Source of the DNA: Paratinospora sagittata
Taxonomy: Eukaryota > Streptophyta > Magnoliopsida > Ranunculales > Menispermaceae
DNA length: 64,000 bases
Direction of reading: 5' to 3'
Assembly: GCA_035771175.1 (NCBI GenBank)
Contig: CM069611.1
Coordinates: forward strand, 14,848,366 to 14,912,365
The position numbers were made by a program, and so were the translations under genes. Under the pieces are notes generated by a model. It was not told where the DNA came from, did not search any database, and worked only from the letters and a program-made list of their open reading frames with translations. Positions 61,671-64,000 of this stretch are shown piece by piece; position 1 is the first letter of the stretch; the number at the start of each line of letters is the position of its first letter.

Positions 61671-62260
61671 ATTTCAAAAAGCACTCCTCCACTTAACCTA
61701 ACCTACTTTCATTTTATGGTTGACATCATCTCTTATTTCTTCCTCCTAAAGCCCGATGAATTATTAAGCTTGAATACTGAAAACGTTTACTTTTTGGTAC
61801 CTCTTGGCCTCTATCTTCACTGTTTTTTCACTTGTATTTCTTCTTCCATTAAAGTTGCATTTAATGTATTAGTTTTTTCCTACTAATCTTGAACCCTTTG
61901 GATTATGCAATCTCTCCAAACATTCAATTAAATGTTACTTATGATTTAGTTTAAAACTCTCACTTTTGGTACTTCTTGGCTTTTAATTTTCACTGTTTTT
62001 CTATTTATACTCCTTCCACTAAAGTTGCAATTAATGCATTAAGTCGTTGTCCTACTAATCTTGAACCTGTTGGATTCTTAAGTTTCTCTCCAAACATTTA
62101 GTTAAATATTACATCAAATTAATTTAGTTTCATCAATTACCTTCAATATTATCGGTGAACAAGATACAATATGGACCTATGCCCATTCCAATCTTGTCCA
62201 ACTTTGCTAACTCCCCCTTCTCAATCAGTATCTTGTTCGCTCTAGAAACACGTCTTCCTA
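61671..62260. other. Intron 6 sequence with an internal duplication
   Basis: Two similar segments of about 130 bp lie near 61790-61930 and 61960-62110, sharing 'TACCTCTTGGC' or 'TACTTCTTGGC', 'AAAGTTGCA', 'TCCTACTAATCTTGAACC' and 'CTCTCCAAACATT'. Non-coding. Confidence 0.5.
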
Positions 62261-62269
62261 TTCCATCTT

Positions 62270-62840
62270 TTCCCGAATCTCCTTTAATGGATTGGATCAG
62301 CCCTCGTTCTCACAAGAATGGTCTGCCCTAGTTGAAAGCGCCAATACTTCAGCGAGCAAGTTGCATTCCACACGGGCATTGGAGGTCGATGAAGTTGGTC
62401 TCTGTCTTCTCATCCAAGATGACTCAAAAGGAGGAGGGCAAGGCTCAGAAAGAGGGTCTTACTAACTAAGCAAGAGGGTAGCGGGCAAAACAGGGCTTTT
62501 CCTTCACTCTAGTTGGCTGATGGGAGTGCGAAGAAGAGCACTTGCTCCGCTTTCCCTCCATTTGGACAGTGAACGCTCTGACCCATTTTTCCACCTATCA
62601 GCCATGACGAGCGACAACACACATCACTCACTATACTGATTGGATAGACAAATATTTTAATTTAAAAATTGACTGACCCACGAAAAGGCAGGAAAGAAGA
62701 AAACGGACTGATTGTTTGGAAGAAAGAAATAGCACGCTGTAGTTTTGAAGCAGGCTGAAAAGTGCTAGTTGTAGCGCACTAGCGCGCGTACTATTCTGTG
62801 GAGTCGCACTCCATGAGCCCTGTCTTCCCTCCAATGACTA
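62270..62840. other. GC-richer insert, possible mitochondrial DNA
   Basis: Base composition and wording change sharply from the AT-rich surroundings. Phrases such as 'GCACTTGCTCCGCTTTCCC' and 'AAGAGGGTAGCGGGCAAAAC' look like plant mitochondrial intergenic DNA. No mitochondrial gene is recognised, so the origin is an inference from style alone. Confidence 0.35.
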
Positions 62841-63159
62841 GCTCCCGTTTCTCTATAATATGTTTAATCAATTCATCCATAACTAATGAATACAAAAAAA
62901 GGGCTTAAGGGCGATCCCTAGTGTAAATCTATGGTTATTGCTCTATAGACATATCTTTTATTTGTTAATATACCTATTTATAACTTTTTTTTTTCCTTAA
63001 AAGCCTCTATACTATATTTCTAGGTACTGTTGTAAACTTTCTATAAATCAATAAAACTGTTTGGAGCTCCTTTATTCCCTTTCTTTGATCTCTTCTTCCT
63101 TCAATGAGACTCTTTGTCACTAAGACTCTTTGATCATCACTTATATATATATACATATA

Positions 63160-64000
63160 GAAAGTGTAGCAAGACAAATGAGGACAATTGGTCCTCCAAA
63201 TAGAAGAAACTTCATAAAAATACAAAAGGTTTGACCATCCTCTCAACCACCCTGTCAAAGAAAAATTAAGACCAAATTTCTTGGTTGCAATCCAAGTGGA
63301 AGTGCGAAATCTAGTGAGTTCCCAAACTGACTGGATCTCTCCTAAAAGTTGTCATTAAAAATCTTATTTGTTCTTACCCAACCAAATCGACACGCTCTTG
63401 CCAGGGTAGCAATCCTCCAAATTAAATTGATTCTCTAGGTTGATTAGGCATTACGTGGAAAGAGAATAACTCTTCCTTCTTTGTTGGTTTGTCGAAAGAG
63501 GTATTGAGCTCATTGCTCAACTTCCCTCGTATTTTTTCTATGAAGGAGCAACGAATGAAGACATGTTCCACGGATTCACCATTTTACTTGCAAAGCACAC
63601 ACCAATGAGGAGAAAGACTTGTGGATGGATTCCTTCTTTGAATATTGTCTTGGGGTGTTGATTGTCTCATGGCCTACAAGCCATCCTAGGATCTTGATCT
63701 TGGATGGGACCTAAGCTTTCCATATAAATGGTGCGGGAGCGAAAGTAGCGGATTGGGATTATTGATAAGGGAGGTGAATAAGAACTTGTAGGAGAAACTT
63801 TGGTGGGATCAAGATTGCGAGATCGAGGGTTTGCTGTATTACTAAAAGAGATTCGACCTTGCTCACTTCTCTTGGATTTAAGTCCCTCTTAAAATGGAAG
63901 TTCCAAGAGAGGCTTAGATGAGGAAGAGTTGGGGTTTCAACTAGAATATGGGAAATTGATTTGAATATAACATAGATAAGAAAAAGAAGGATCAGTCTTT
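63160..64000 (-). mobile_element. L1-type LINE fragment with zf-RVT domain, cut by window end
   Basis: Same layout as 9040-9660: on the - strand 'IKILGWLVGHETI'-like text is followed by the zinc-binding region with 'WCVLCK' and a final part running to about 63160. Shared nucleotide phrases with the 9.1-kb copy include 'GACCATCCTCTCAA', 'AGTTCCCAAA' and 'CCTAGGATCTTGATCTTGGA'. Frameshifted. It continues past the window. Confidence 0.6.

Overview
The window looks like nuclear DNA of a flowering plant, most likely a eudicot. It is AT-rich, has GT-AG introns, a plant-type auxin-conjugate hydrolase, a ubiquitin-free eS30 gene, and dense plant transposons (Ty1-copia, Ty3-gypsy chromovirus, L1-type and RTE-type LINEs, hAT MITEs). 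Three ordinary host genes account for nearly all host coding sequence; most of the rest is transposon-derived. I found no operon-like, CRISPR or defence system, and no convincing undescribed system.

Region 1 (1-19.2 kb): an ILR1-like IAA-amino acid hydrolase on the + strand, five exons encoding about 447 aa with a signal peptide and a C-terminal RDEL. Its second intron is 15.8 kb long. It holds a head-to-head inverted pair of LTR-like sequences, a hAT-type MITE with its 8-bp target duplication, LINE and RTE scraps, and a degenerate gypsy chromovirus (9.9-17.5 kb). A LINE sits inside the gypsy, and another repeat sits inside the LINE.

Region 2 (19.2-23.1 kb): the gene for small ribosomal subunit protein eS30 on the - strand, convergent with the hydrolase. 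It has a 4-base first coding exon, a 138-base middle exon and a 47-base last exon placed 1.8 kb further on; together they give the full 62-aa protein.

Region 3 (23.1-35.6 kb): intergenic, without a host gene I can support. It holds pieces of large LTR retrotransposons (several TGTAACACCC-type LTR starts and one LTR edge with a primer-binding site), a small insert of apparent mitochondrial origin with a trnG(GCC)-like sequence, and tandem repeats.

Region 4 (35.6-64 kb): the 5' part of a RumA/RlmD/TrmA-family RNA (uracil-5-)-methyltransferase gene on the + strand. Six exons (372 codons, all junctions in frame) carry the TRAM domain and the Fe-S cysteine cluster. The SAM-binding and catalytic half must lie beyond the window. 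Its introns hold two related Ty1-copia elements: one young and nearly intact (50.6-55.8 kb), and an older one (41.8-47.3 kb) whose middle 2.5 kb has been inverted in place. LINE, RTE, hAT and possible mitochondrial fragments follow.

The three host genes do unrelated jobs: auxin release in the ER, ribosome structure, and RNA methylation. The main story of the window is gene growth by intronic transposon insertion. Only direct reading was possible, so repeat families are assigned from motifs and structure rather than database comparison.
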